A model generated the notes under the pieces. It saw only the letters and a program-made list of their open reading frames with translations, was not told the DNA's origin and made no database searches. A program made the translations under genes and the position numbers. Positions 37,579 through 46,765 of a stretch of DNA of 64,000 nt are shown here, piece after piece (position 1 is the first letter of the stretch; each line of letters starts with the position of its first letter). This stretch comes from an uncultured Lachnospiraceae bacterium (GTDB lineage: Bacteria > Bacillota > Clostridia > Lachnospirales > Lachnospiraceae): the NCBI GenBank assembly GCA_945919795.1, contig CAMEJJ010000008.1, forward strand, positions 1-64,000, given 5' to 3'.

Positions 37579-38364
37579 TTAGATTACATGTTTCTCTTTT
37601 AATTTTCCTACGATATAAGCTACTGCTTCATCCGGAGAATCGGGAGTAACTTTTTCGCCGGCACCTTTACGAACTTTGTCAGATGCTTTTGCGATTTTTG
37701 TAGGAGATCCGTTCAGACCTAAGTTGCCGTCTTCAACGTCTTTTAAATCTGCACGACCCCAGGTTGTGATCTCAGCCTTGCAGGCATCGAAGATTCCACC
37801 GGGTGTCATATAACGGGGATCGTTTAATTCAGAAAGTGCTGTAACTAATGCAGGCATCTTAACTTCTACGACATGATATCTGTCATCATACTGACGCTGA
37901 ACAACAACTTTGTCGCCTTCGACTTTGATATCCTGTGCGTAAGAAATTACGGGAAGTCCCAAATGCTCAGCGATCTGAGGACCAACCTGAGCGGTATCAC
38001 CGTCGATAGCCTGACGACCTGTGATGATTAAGTCATATTCCATGTTTCTTAATGCACCGGCAATTGTTGTAGATGTAGCCCAAGTATCGGCACCACCTAA
38101 AACTCTATCTGTAACTAATACACCTTTATCAGCGCCCATAGCGATTGCTTCACGAAGAACGTCTGTAGCTTTGGGAAGACCCATTGTTAAAACGGTTACT
38201 TCTGCGCCGTACTGATCTTTTAATCTTAAAGCTGCCTCTAAACCAGCTTTATCATCGGGGTTCATGATTGCAAGCATTGCTCCTCTGTCCAGAGTTCCAT
38301 CCGGATTGAATTTAACGCCGCCCTTTGTATCAGGAACCTGTTTAATACAAACTACGATTTTCAC
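37579..38364 (-). CDS. etfB: Electron transfer flavoprotein, beta subunit
   Basis: EtfB binds the bifurcating flavin and adenosine moiety in the Bcd-Etf complex. 261 aa, with CIKQVPDT at the N-terminus, NPDDKAGLEAALRLKD near residue 36 and GRQAIDGDTAQVGPQ near 120. It is 13 bp downstream of bcd. Confidence 0.95.
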   Translation of the reverse strand: MKIVVCIKQVPDTKGGVKFNPDGTLDRGAMLAIMNPDDKAGLEAALRLKDQYGAEVTVLTMGLPKATDVLREAIAMGADKGVLVTDRVLGGADTWATSTTIAGALRNMEYDLIITGRQAIDGDTAQVGPQIAEHLGLPVISYAQDIKVEGDKVVVQRQYDDRYHVVEVKMPALVTALSELNDPRYMTPGGIFDACKAEITTWGRADLKDVEDGNLGLNGSPTKIAKASDKVRKGAGEKVTPDSPDEAVAYIVGKLKEKHVI

Positions 38365-38377
38365 GATAACGTACCTC

Positions 38378-39550
38378 CTATTTTAATAAACTTCCAGAAA
38401 TTACCATACGCTGAACTTCTGAAGTTCCTTCGTAGATTTCTGTAATCTTTGCATCACGCATCATACGTTCTACATTGTACTCTTTGATGTAACCATAACC
38501 ACCGTGTAACTGTACACATTTGGTTGTTACTTCCATAGCTACTTCTGCAGCGTATAATTTAGCCATTGCAGCTTCTACGGAATAAGAAACTTTAGCACCT
38601 GCCTGGTACTCATCTTTCTTTCTTGCAGCTTTGTAAACCAGTAATTTAGCAGCTTCTACTTTTGTAGCAAGGTCAGCTAAAACAAACTGTGTATTCTGGA
38701 ACTGAGCGATAGAACGACCGAACTGTTTTCTTTCTTTTACATATTCGATTGTTGTTTCTAAAGCGCCTTCTGCAATACCAAGTGCCTGAGCTGCGATACC
38801 GATACGTCCACCGTCAAGTGTATGCATAGCGATAGCAAATCCTTTACCCTTCTGACCAAGTAAGTTGCCTGCAGGGATACGGCAGTCTGTGAAAATCAAT
38901 TCATAAGTAGATGATGCACAGATACCCATTTTGTTTTCTTTGGTACCAAATGTAAATCCGGGTGTTCCTTTTTCAACGATGAAAGAAGAGATTTCTTTCT
39001 GGATACGGCCACGTTTTTCAACTTTACCGGTAACTGCGATGATAACATAAACATCAGCTTCTTTACCGTTTGTAATAAAGCACTTAGAACCGTTTAATAC
39101 CCATTCATTGGTAGCTTCATCAAAAACAGCTTTTGTCTGCTGACCCTGAGCATCGGTACCTGCACCGGGCTCAGTTAAACCGAAAGCACCGAGTTTTTTA
39201 CCGGATGCTAAATCGGGAACATATTTTTCTTTCTGTTCGGGAGTACCATATGTTAAAATCGGGTCTACACAAAGAGATGTATGTGCAGAAACGATAACAC
39301 CTGTAGTACCGCAAACTTTGGATAACTCCTCAACACACATAGCGTATGTTAAGATATCACATCCCTGACCGCCCATTTCCTTCGGTACCGGAATACCTAA
39401 GAAACCATATTTAGCCATTTTCTCTACTGTCTCTCTGGGGAATCTGTGTTCTTCATCAATTTCCTGAGCGAGAGGCTTTACTTCGTTTTCAGCGAAATCT
39501 TTAAATAACTGTCTCGCCATTTCATGTTCTTTGCTTAAAGTAAAATCCAT
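38378..39550 (-). CDS. bcd: Butyryl-CoA dehydrogenase
   Basis: Bcd reduces crotonyl-CoA to butyryl-CoA with electrons from Etf. It is an acyl-CoA dehydrogenase of 390 aa: GLTEPGAGTDAQG near residue 130, the FAD/substrate segment FITNGKEA, and the C-terminal block GYGYIKEYNVERMMRDAKITEIYEGTSE, split here only for quotation, where the catalytic Glu is in IYEGTSE. GGAGGAAA precedes the ATG. Organised directly before etfB-etfA. Confidence 0.95.
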   Translation of the reverse strand: MDFTLSKEHEMARQLFKDFAENEVKPLAQEIDEEHRFPRETVEKMAKYGFLGIPVPKEMGGQGCDILTYAMCVEELSKVCGTTGVIVSAHTSLCVDPILTYGTPEQKEKYVPDLASGKKLGAFGLTEPGAGTDAQGQQTKAVFDEATNEWVLNGSKCFITNGKEADVYVIIAVTGKVEKRGRIQKEISSFIVEKGTPGFTFGTKENKMGICASSTYELIFTDCRIPAGNLLGQKGKGFAIAMHTLDGGRIGIAAQALGIAEGALETTIEYVKERKQFGRSIAQFQNTQFVLADLATKVEAAKLLVYKAARKKDEYQAGAKVSYSVEAAMAKLYAAEVAMEVTTKCVQLHGGYGYIKEYNVERMMRDAKITEIYEGTSEVQRMVISGSLLK

Positions 39551-39592
39551 GATTTTTATTTCCTCCGTTTTATTTTATCAAAAACTTATTAA

Positions 39593-40465
39593 TTAGAGTG
39601 CATCAACAGGTGTTTTGGTACGATCTGCGTTATATACGTAGAAACCTTTACCTGATTTGCATCCAAGATTTCCGCCACGAACCATTTTACGGATCAAAGG
39701 ACAAGCACGATATTTGCTGTCACCTGTTTCGTTGTAAAGAACATCCATGATAGCAAGGCAGATATCAAGACCAATGAAATCACCTAATTCAAGCGGTCCC
39801 ATAGGATGATTTGCACCAAGTTTCATAGCAGCATCAATACCTGCGATATCAGAAACACCTTCCATTTTGATGAAAGCAGCTTCGTTAATCATAGGGATTA
39901 AGATACGGTTTACTACGAAACCGGCAGCTTCGTTAACCTGTACGGGTGTTTTGCCGATTTCTTCGGAAATCTTTTTGATAGCTTCTACTGTTTCAGCGGG
40001 TGTATTAACACCGGCGATAACTTCTACTAATTTCATACGATCAGCAGGATTGAAGAAATGCATACCGATCATAGGACGTGTTAAGCCGTTTCCGATTTCT
40101 GTGATAGAAAGGCTTGATGTATTGGAAGCAAAAATACATTCGGGTTTTGCAATTTTGTCTAACTCAGCAAATGTAGTCTTTTTAACTTCCATATTTTCGA
40201 ATGCAGCTTCTACGATTAAATCGCAATCTGCGCAAAGGTCTTCTTTCAGACCGGGTGTAATGCTTGCCAGGATTCCGTCAACAGCTTCCTGTGTCATTTT
40301 TCCTTTTTCTACAAGTCTTGCATAGCCTTTAGCGATTTTGTCTTTTCCGCCTTCAGCCCATTCCTGTTTGATGTCGCAAAGTGCAACTGTGTAACCTTCA
40401 ACCTGAGCAAATGCTTTTGCAATGCCCTGGCCCATGGTTCCTGCGCCAATAACGCCAACCTTCAT
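39593..40465 (-). CDS. hbd: 3-hydroxybutyryl-CoA dehydrogenase
   Basis: Hbd reduces acetoacetyl-CoA to 3-hydroxybutyryl-CoA. The NAD(P)-binding loop is GVIGAGTMGQGIA; catalytic His and Glu lie in IGMHFFNPADRM and in the following helix; FVVNRILIP and GPLELGDFIGLD are typical. 290 aa. It is 42 bp upstream of bcd. The 213 bp before it contain a hairpin, TCCGGCA/TGCCGGA (40550-40586). Confidence 0.95.
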   Translation of the reverse strand: MKVGVIGAGTMGQGIAKAFAQVEGYTVALCDIKQEWAEGGKDKIAKGYARLVEKGKMTQEAVDGILASITPGLKEDLCADCDLIVEAAFENMEVKKTTFAELDKIAKPECIFASNTSSLSITEIGNGLTRPMIGMHFFNPADRMKLVEVIAGVNTPAETVEAIKKISEEIGKTPVQVNEAAGFVVNRILIPMINEAAFIKMEGVSDIAGIDAAMKLGANHPMGPLELGDFIGLDICLAIMDVLYNETGDSKYRACPLIRKMVRGGNLGCKSGKGFYVYNADRTKTPVDAL

Positions 40466-40678
40466 TGTTTGTTCCTCCTAAAAATATAATTATAGTGAAT
40501 TACCAACACAAATTCATATACGTTTCCTTTGTATTGTCATTCGTTATTAATCCGGCAAAACAATCTGAAAAGATTCATCCTGCCGGAATAATATACAGTT
40601 TTCATTCATTTATTCTATTTCATTTCAACCATATTCCAACCATAGCATGTAATCAGACCGAAATCATATAGTAATAAA

Positions 40679-41509
40679 TTATTTGTTCTGGAAAGGTACA
40701 ACTTTTAATTTTTTCTCTTTGTCTTTTTCTAAGAAGTTGCCCATTCCGGCTTTCTGGTCTTCTGTCTCGAAGCAGTCACCGAATAATTTCTCTTCGATCA
40801 CGATTGCCTGATCCATATCAACCTGAAGACCTTCATTGATTGCTTTTTTGCAGTTGCGAACAGCAATCGGAGCCTGCATAGCGATACCTGCTGCCATTTT
40901 TTCTGCTGCTGCCATTAAAGCTTCTTTGGCAGTCTTAACAACATTGCCTGCTTCATCTACTTCTGCAGAAACAACCTGATTTACTAAACCGATTCTGTAA
41001 GCTTCTGCTGCCTTGATGTTGCGTGCTGTATAAATGAGCTGTTTTGCCATTCCGGGGCTTACCAGTCTTGCAAGTCTCTGTGTGCCACCGAAACCGGGTG
41101 TAATACCAAGACCTACTTCAGGCTGACCGAATACTGCATTGTCAGAACAAATTCTGATATCACAGCTCATGGAAATCTCACATCCGCCGCCTAATGCAAA
41201 ACCGTTAACGGCTGCAATAACGGGAAGCGGGAATGTTTCTAATTTGCGGAAAACGTCATTTCCTTTTTTGCCGAAAGCTTCGCCTTCTGCTTTTGTCAAT
41301 GTACTCATTTCTCCGATATCTGCACCGGCAACAAAAGATTTCTCTCCTGCACCTGTTAAAATAAGACATCTTGTTGTCTCTAAGTTAACTGCATCCAAAG
41401 TAGCATTTAACTCATCGAGCACCTGGGAATTTAACGCATTTAATGCTTTTTCTCTGTTGATGGTAATGATACCAACGGCACCTTTTTCTTCGTATAATAC
41501 GAAATCCAT
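40679..41509 (-). CDS. crt: 3-hydroxybutyryl-CoA dehydratase (crotonase)
   Basis: Crt removes water from 3-hydroxybutyryl-CoA to give crotonyl-CoA. Crotonase-fold enzyme, 276 aa, with the oxyanion block SFVAGADIGEM, the catalytic Glu region ALGGGCEISMSCD and PEVGLGITPGFGGTQRL (second Glu). It stands between thl and hbd, separated by 110 and 213 bp. Confidence 0.94.
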   Translation of the reverse strand: MDFVLYEEKGAVGIITINREKALNALNSQVLDELNATLDAVNLETTRCLILTGAGEKSFVAGADIGEMSTLTKAEGEAFGKKGNDVFRKLETFPLPVIAAVNGFALGGGCEISMSCDIRICSDNAVFGQPEVGLGITPGFGGTQRLARLVSPGMAKQLIYTARNIKAAEAYRIGLVNQVVSAEVDEAGNVVKTAKEALMAAAEKMAAGIAMQAPIAVRNCKKAINEGLQVDMDQAIVIEEKLFGDCFETEDQKAGMGNFLEKDKEKKLKVVPFQNK

Positions 41510-41619
41510 GTTTGTTTCTCCTTTCGAATTGAGTTATCTTTATACGCAACATAGATGAAACACGTTGTGCGCGTTCCATCTATGATTAGCAGTCTAAATC
41601 TATTGTAATTTAATCGATA

Positions 41620-42801
41620 CTAGTCTCTTTCAACGATTGTAGCACAGCCCATACCGCCGCCGATACATAATGTTGCAAGACCTTTCTTAGCATCTTTTGC
41701 TTCCATCTCATGAAGTAAAGTAACTAAGATACGGCAGCCTGAAGCTCCTACGGGATGACCTAATGCAATAGCACCACCGTTGGGATTTAACTGCTTGTCT
41801 ACATCAATACCAAGATCTCTTCCTACTGCGATAGACTGAGCTGCAAATGCTTCGTTTGCTTCGATGATATCGAAATCTTCAATCTTGTAGCCGGCTTTAG
41901 CCATAGCTTTCTGTGTAGCGGGAACCGGTCCGATACCCATTACTTCAGGTCTGCATCCTGCAAGAGCACCTGCAACGAATGTAGCCATAGGTTTTACACC
42001 AAGTTCTTTTGCTTTTTCTTCACTCATAACAACGATAGCTGCAGCACCGTCATTGATACCTGATGCATTACCTGCTGTAACAAAACCATTGGGGTTGATT
42101 GCACGAAGTTTTGCAAGACCTTCCATGCTTGTACCGGGTCTGGGTCCTTCATCTTTGTTGAAGATAACGGTTTCTTTTTTCTTTTTGATTTCTACAGGAA
42201 CGATTTCTTTATCAAATGCTCCTGCTTCCTGAGCTGCAACTGCTTTATTCTGGCTCTTTACAGCAAACTCATCTAATTCTTCACGGGTAATTCCCCATTC
42301 TTCACAGATGTTGTCAGCTGTTTTAATCATATGATAATCATTGAATGCATCCCATAATGCATCGTTAACCATGGTATCAACCAATACACCATTGTTCATT
42401 CTGTATCCGAAACGGCCGTTCATCATTGCATAAGGTGCTTTGGACATGTTTTCCATACCACCTGCTACAACGATATCAGCATCGCCTGCCTGAATCATCT
42501 GAGCAGCCATGTTAACACAGTTAAGACCGGAACCACATACAACGTTGATGGTAACTGCGGGAACTTCATTGGGTAATCCTGCTTTGATGGAAGCCTGACG
42601 TGCAACGTTCTGACCCTGACCAGCCTGGATTACACAACCCATGTATACATGATCTACATCTTCCGGTTTTACACCTGCTCTGTTTAAAGCTTCTTTGATT
42701 ACGATTGCACCCAAATCAGCTGCGGGTGTATTGCTTAATGATCCACCCATTGTACCGATAGCGGTACGGCATGCGCCTGCTAATACGACTTTTTTTGCCA
42801 T
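41620..42801 (-). CDS. thl: Acetyl-CoA acetyltransferase (thiolase)
   Basis: Thiolase condenses two acetyl-CoA to acetoacetyl-CoA, the first step to butyrate. The acyl-accepting Cys is in [10 protein letters not shown] (near residue 88), the His in [10 protein letters not shown] and the second Cys in CIGGGMG. I use the ATG for MAKKVVLAG, behind GGAGGAAG, five codons inside the ORF-track start. It is the first gene of the operon and has its own promoter. Confidence 0.95.
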   Translation of the reverse strand: MAKKVVLAGACRTAIGTMGGSLSNTPAADLGAIVIKEALNRAGVKPEDVDHVYMGCVIQAGQGQNVARQASIKAGLPNEVPAVTINVVCGSGLNCVNMAAQMIQAGDADIVVAGGMENMSKAPYAMMNGRFGYRMNNGVLVDTMVNDALWDAFNDYHMIKTADNICEEWGITREELDEFAVKSQNKAVAAQEAGAFDKEIVPVEIKKKKETVIFNKDEGPRPGTSMEGLAKLRAINPNGFVTAGNASGINDGAAAIVVMSEEKAKELGVKPMATFVAGALAGCRPEVMGIGPVPATQKAMAKAGYKIEDFDIIEANEAFAAQSIAVGRDLGIDVDKQLNPNGGAIALGHPVGASGCRILVTLLHEMEAKDAKKGLATLCIGGGMGCATIVERD

Positions 42802-42886
42802 TTTTTCTTCCTCCATATTAAGTAATCATTTAATAATTTACGATATGACAATGATTGTTATTTTTTTATCATTGCCCGCTGTTCAT

Positions 42887-42915
42887 ATTTTAACATAGGG
42901 ATATACTTTTTGCAA
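42887..42915 (-). promoter_or_regulatory. Probable promoter of the butyryl-CoA operon
   Basis: On the minus strand TTGCAA and TAAAAT are 17 bp apart, about 85-115 bp upstream of thl. The -35 box lies at the very 3' edge of the upstream M23 peptidase gene. Confidence 0.65.
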
Positions 42916-42920
42916 TGTTT

Positions 42921-43982
42921 TTAAGGGGAAACAATCGGGGAATCTTCCATATCATACACGCGCTTCCATTCTCTGGTATCCCCTATTTTTTCAACTGCAG
43001 ACTGGTTCTGATACAGAAATTTTGTCAATTCGTAACAATCAATCCAGATTTCATTGTCCGAATCTTTCTGGCTTTCATCAAATATGATTTCCATTCCGAA
43101 ATGAAGATGTGTGACATCAATATTGTTTACATTTTCGGTCGCACTGTAGCCGGTATGCCCCATGTATCCAATCACATCTCCCGCTGTCACATAGCTACCT
43201 TCTTCAAGACCTTCCGCGTAAGGGTAATTTTGTCTCAGATGTGCGTAATAGTAATATCTCTTTTTGTCCAGACTCCGAATACCGATACGCCAGCCACCAT
43301 ACTGATTCCATCCGAGCGCTTCCACATAACCGGATTCTACAGCGATAATCGGTGTACCGATCTGTCCCATCATGTCATGCCCTAAGTGTCTCCTTTTATA
43401 TCCGTAGCTTCGTCCCGTCCCGAAATCATCATAGTCATTATAATAAACCCCCTTGGCAATCGGAGAAAAGGCTTTTAATCCATAGCAATCCTGCCAGGTA
43501 ACATTTCCCTCATCATCAGAAACCTCTATGCGATAATTTCCCACCATACCATCAAGTACCGCCGAAAGAATTTCATGATAATAGGAATAGTATTTCATCT
43601 CCTCAAGTGCTTCCATATCTTTTTCGCCACTGCGTACTGCCTCGGCATATTCATTCATCGCCCGGATTACTTTTTTATCAAATTTCCCTCCGCCTTTTAC
43701 CGCTCCATAGGCAAGCAGGGTAATCCAATCAATGTGAATCGGGTCAGAAACAGTTTCCACATCCCAGTCATATGCAGTCTGCATCGCTTCTTTTGTAGGG
43801 GTAAATTCCATCCAGCGGATGAATTCTCTTTTGTCATTATCCCCTCTTTTTTCATTCATTTCCCATTTCATTGTCTCCCAGAAAGCATAATTGCCCTGCA
43901 TGATTCCAACAAAAAGCTGACAGTTCTCCCATGCTAATACAAATATCAGCCCGAGAATCAGAATACCGGCAGCACATTGCAT
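42921..43982 (-). CDS. M23-family metallopeptidase, membrane-anchored
   Basis: 353 aa with an N-terminal transmembrane segment and a C-terminal LytM-type domain. Zinc ligands are visible in RRHLGHDMMG (HxxxD) and HLHFGM (HxH). Such enzymes cut peptidoglycan cross-bridges or are sporulation/envelope factors. No good ribosome binding site precedes the annotated ATG; GGGGGGA lies seven bases before an in-frame ATT at 43994 that would add the basic residues IKKK before the membrane segment, so an unusual ATT start is possible. Confidence 0.85.
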   Translation of the reverse strand: MQCAAGILILGLIFVLAWENCQLFVGIMQGNYAFWETMKWEMNEKRGDNDKREFIRWMEFTPTKEAMQTAYDWDVETVSDPIHIDWITLLAYGAVKGGGKFDKKVIRAMNEYAEAVRSGEKDMEALEEMKYYSYYHEILSAVLDGMVGNYRIEVSDDEGNVTWQDCYGLKAFSPIAKGVYYNDYDDFGTGRSYGYKRRHLGHDMMGQIGTPIIAVESGYVEALGWNQYGGWRIGIRSLDKKRYYYYAHLRQNYPYAEGLEEGSYVTAGDVIGYMGHTGYSATENVNNIDVTHLHFGMEIIFDESQKDSDNEIWIDCYELTKFLYQNQSAVEKIGDTREWKRVYDMEDSPIVSP

Positions 43983-44068
43983 TTTCTTTTTAATAGAAAT
44001 CCCCCCGTCTTACTTTCTTTACACGCTCTGTTCCTATCAATTTATGAAAATACAAATGTAAAAATGAC

Positions 44069-44105
44069 AAAAGGCAGATGAATTACTCCACCTGCCTTTA
44101 TTCTT
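44069..44105 (-). terminator. Terminator after hpf
   Basis: AAAGGCAGGTG and CATCTGCCTTT pair around a loop of ten bases, followed by TTTTGTCATTTTT on the minus strand. Confidence 0.75.
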
Positions 44106-44208
44106 CCGTTTATCCGGAAGCATATATTCTGTTTTATATTCTATCTCAGCGATACTTCCTCATCAATACTTCCTCATCGCTGTAGAACACTATTTGCGGC
44201 TTGTCCGA

Positions 44209-44736
44209 TTAATCTTCAGGCTCAATCAAACCGTAAGTATTGCCTTTTCTCTTGTAAACAACATTGACCTGATCTGTTTCCGCATTGCAGAAAACGTAGA
44301 AATTATGTCCAAGAAGCTCCATCTGGATGCATGCATCTTCAGGATACATGGGCTTGATATCAAATTTTTTGGAACGGATGATTTTAATCTCTTCATCGTC
44401 CATATAATCTTTTTCGATGTAATCCTGCTTAAAGAATCTGGCAGCCTGCTGCTGCTCTGTTAATTTTCTTTTGTATTTCTTTAACTGTCTCTCGATAATT
44501 TCCTCAACCAAATCGATTGATACATACATATCGTTGCTTACCTGCTCAGATCTGATAATACTGCCCTTGACGGGAATGGTAACTTCGATTTTCTGTCTGT
44601 CCTTTTCTACACTTAAAGTAACATGTACTTCTGTCTCCGGTGTAAAATATTTTTCAAGTTTTCCGATTTTATCCTCCACTGCGGCTCTTAATCCGTCTGT
44701 TACTTCAATGTTTTTGCCTAAGATAATGTATTTCAT
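44209..44736 (-). CDS. hpf: Ribosome hibernation promoting factor, long form
   Basis: Long HPF dimerises 70S ribosomes into inactive 100S particles in stationary phase. About 175 aa: N-terminal S30AE domain (1-105) beginning MKYIILGKNIEVTDGL, a short basic linker, and the C-terminal dimerisation domain with SKKFDIKPMYPEDA and MELLGHNFYVFCN. I use the second ATG, with AAAGGGATGGG upstream, three codons inside the ORF track. Confidence 0.94.
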   Translation of the reverse strand: MKYIILGKNIEVTDGLRAAVEDKIGKLEKYFTPETEVHVTLSVEKDRQKIEVTIPVKGSIIRSEQVSNDMYVSIDLVEEIIERQLKKYKRKLTEQQQAARFFKQDYIEKDYMDDEEIKIIRSKKFDIKPMYPEDACIQMELLGHNFYVFCNAETDQVNVVYKRKGNTYGLIEPED

Positions 44737-44951
44737 GATACCCATCCCTTTCTGTTTAAAGTGTATGGTAATTATACCATGTTTTTGGTAAATTATGCAA
44801 CAATTTTACATATTGTTCGCAATTATTTCACATTGAAAAAGTCAACCCCAAAAACGTACTTTTTGCAAAATAAGATTAATTTCATCATTTCTATACAAAA
44901 CGTCCGTTCGACACGGTTTCCATAAAATTGAGTTATTTTTCATTATTTTTT

Positions 44952-45022
44952 TGTGGATAATGTGGATAACTTCGTGTATAAATCAATTCCCCCCATAAAT
45001 CAAGGATTCTATATGTGGATAA
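44952..45022 (-). promoter_or_regulatory. Cluster of three DnaA-box sequences
   Basis: The 9-mer TTATCCACA, the consensus DnaA box, occurs on the minus strand at 44952-44960, 44961-44969 and 45014-45022, two of them directly adjacent. They lie in the 572-bp gene-free, AT-rich region between hpf and the NlpC/P60 gene. dnaA, dnaN and rpmH are not nearby, so this is more likely a DnaA-binding or titration cluster than oriC itself. ORFs of 91-100 aa called in this stretch look spurious. Confidence 0.65.
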
Positions 45023-45257
45023 CTTTCTGTCAAAATTCAAGTCAAATCGTCTGACAATTCCATTTTCTTTTCCGATTTTATGCAAAATGCACAAAACCAA
45101 CAAATTTCGACGACCATCTGTGAAATATTTTGCATTTATACAAACCCCTTTCCTTTTTCCCATTCCCATATCAGGTTTCTCTCCAGGGATCGATGTTCCG
45201 TTATCTATAAGCAGAAAGCGGGATATATGGAACACAAATCCGAAAAGAAAAAAACAT

Positions 45258-45290
45258 AAAAAAGACCCCCGCGTTTGCGAAGGTCTTTAA
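45258..45290 (-). terminator. Terminator after the NlpC/P60 gene
   Basis: AAAGACC and GGTCTTT enclose a GC-rich loop and are followed by TTTATG and further T on the minus strand, about 20 bp after the stop. Confidence 0.85.
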
Positions 45291-45308
45291 TTTTGCTTGT
45301 ATTGGTTA

Positions 45309-46562
45309 TTAGAAAATACGTCTTACAGATAATACCTGTCTGTATCCGGCATTGGATACTTTGATACCGGTTGCTGCTGTAGAAGCATGGACAATCTGTC
45401 CACCACCGATATAGATACCAACGTGACCGGAGTAGCATACGATATCACCGGGCTGTGCATTGCCAAGGCCGCCAACATCATAACCGCAACCTCTCTGTGC
45501 ACCGGATGAATGAGGAAGTCCTACGCCGAAATGAGCATATACACTCATAACAAAACCGGAACAGTCAGTACCGTTTGTCAAGCTTGAACCACCATATACA
45601 TAAGGATTACCTACAAACTGTAAAGCATAGCTTGCAACAGCAGAACCGGTACTGGAACCACCACTAACAGATGCGGATGATCCGGAAGATTTACCGCCTG
45701 CACTCTTAGCAGCTGCGGCATTTGCTTTCTTTCTTGCGGCTTCCTCAGCAGCCAGACGAGCTTCTTCTTCTGCTTTGGATTCAGCTTTTACAAATTCAGT
45801 AGAAAGTGTAACAAACTCTGAAGAAACATAGCCTTCACCTTCTTCGATGGATACCTTAATCCATCCTTCATCAACACCTTCTTCTACGACTGTTAACTCA
45901 TCTTCAATCGGAACCATACCAATGACTGACGATTCAGTAGATGGCATCTCTCTTACATATAAAGTAGTTGTTGTAACAGTTGCAATTCGTTTACCCACTT
46001 CTTTGGCAAGGGCAATCGCATCTGTACCGGTAACAACATATTCTGCTTTTACATATCCGCGGCAGTTACCGGATGCAATCTCATACCATCCATCTTTCTC
46101 TGAAAGATATGTACCAACGGATTTATCATATAATTTTCCAACAATCTCTGCTTCTTCACTTGCATCGCTTCTGACATTGACATAGTCATTAACTTTTGCA
46201 ATAACAAGATTTGCATATTCCATATCGATATCATTCATGGAAACGCTCGGCTCTTCCGCCGGCTCTTCCGCCGGCTCTTCCACCAAAACAGTATCTTCAA
46301 TTACCGTATTTGCTTCGCTTTCGACTTCCGGAACAACATCTGAATGAATAGATGTAAATTTATCTGCGCTCACACCACCAACTGACATAACAACCGGTGT
46401 CGTAGCTGCAACAGTTGCTTCCTGATCTTTTACACTGGTTGCTTCCAAAGCAGGTGAAGCACCGGCTGAAGGAAAAGCGCTTGCGTGTACCGGAACGGTA
46501 GCCGTCATAACCACTGCTGCTGCGCATATTACAGAAAGAACTTTGCTATATTTTCTTAACAT
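45309..46562 (-). CDS. Secreted NlpC/P60 peptidoglycan hydrolase with SH3 domains
   Basis: 417 aa. A signal peptide (1-28, ending HASA) is followed by a Glu/Pro-rich linker, two bacterial SH3 domains (DYVNVRSDAS near 125 and TTLYVREMPSTESS near 200), a charged Ala-rich helix (about 265-290), a Ser/Gly linker and a C-terminal NlpC/P60 domain. The catalytic Cys is in GTDCSGFVMS and the His in GHVGIYIGGG. It should cut peptide stems of peptidoglycan. WalR-like boxes in its leader suggest control by the WalRK wall-stress system. Confidence 0.93.
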   Translation of the reverse strand: MLRKYSKVLSVICAAAVVMTATVPVHASAFPSAGASPALEATSVKDQEATVAATTPVVMSVGGVSADKFTSIHSDVVPEVESEANTVIEDTVLVEEPAEEPAEEPSVSMNDIDMEYANLVIAKVNDYVNVRSDASEEAEIVGKLYDKSVGTYLSEKDGWYEIASGNCRGYVKAEYVVTGTDAIALAKEVGKRIATVTTTTLYVREMPSTESSVIGMVPIEDELTVVEEGVDEGWIKVSIEEGEGYVSSEFVTLSTEFVKAESKAEEEARLAAEEAARKKANAAAAKSAGGKSSGSSASVSGGSSTGSAVASYALQFVGNPYVYGGSSLTNGTDCSGFVMSVYAHFGVGLPHSSGAQRGCGYDVGGLGNAQPGDIVCYSGHVGIYIGGGQIVHASTAATGIKVSNAGYRQVLSVRRIF

Positions 46563-46589
46563 ATTGCCTCCGAAATTATTTTAAATTTT

Positions 46590-46655
46590 GTTACGATTTG
46601 TTACAAAATTGTTACATTCCTTACATAGAATATCAAAACCGACTCTTTTTGTCAA
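46590..46655 (-). promoter_or_regulatory. Promoter and WalR-like boxes of the NlpC/P60 gene
   Basis: On the minus strand TTGACA (46650-46655) and TATTCT (46627-46632) are 17 bp apart. Just downstream, TGTAAC-N5-TGTAAC (46600-46616) matches the WalR consensus TGTWAH-N5-TGTWAH. Further copies, CGTAAC at 46590 and TGTAAG near 46622, make four direct repeats. Their position after the -10 box would fit repression. The divergent SDR gene lies beyond. Confidence 0.6.
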
Positions 46656-46765
46656 CTCTTCGGGGCAATTTAAATGGTTTTTTCGTAAAAAAACGAAAGA
46701 GTATCGATTTATCAAATCTATAATGCTATACTATATATGAGTATTTTCAAAGGAGGACACACAAT

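Noticed and set aside
44952-45022. Chromosomal replication origin
   Set aside because: No dnaA, dnaN, rpmH or gyr genes nearby and only three boxes; a DnaA-binding cluster is the more careful reading.
44933-45290. ORFs of 100 aa (minus) and 91 aa (plus) between hpf and the NlpC/P60 gene
   Set aside because: No ribosome binding site, no recognisable sequence, and they overlap the DnaA-box cluster and a terminator.
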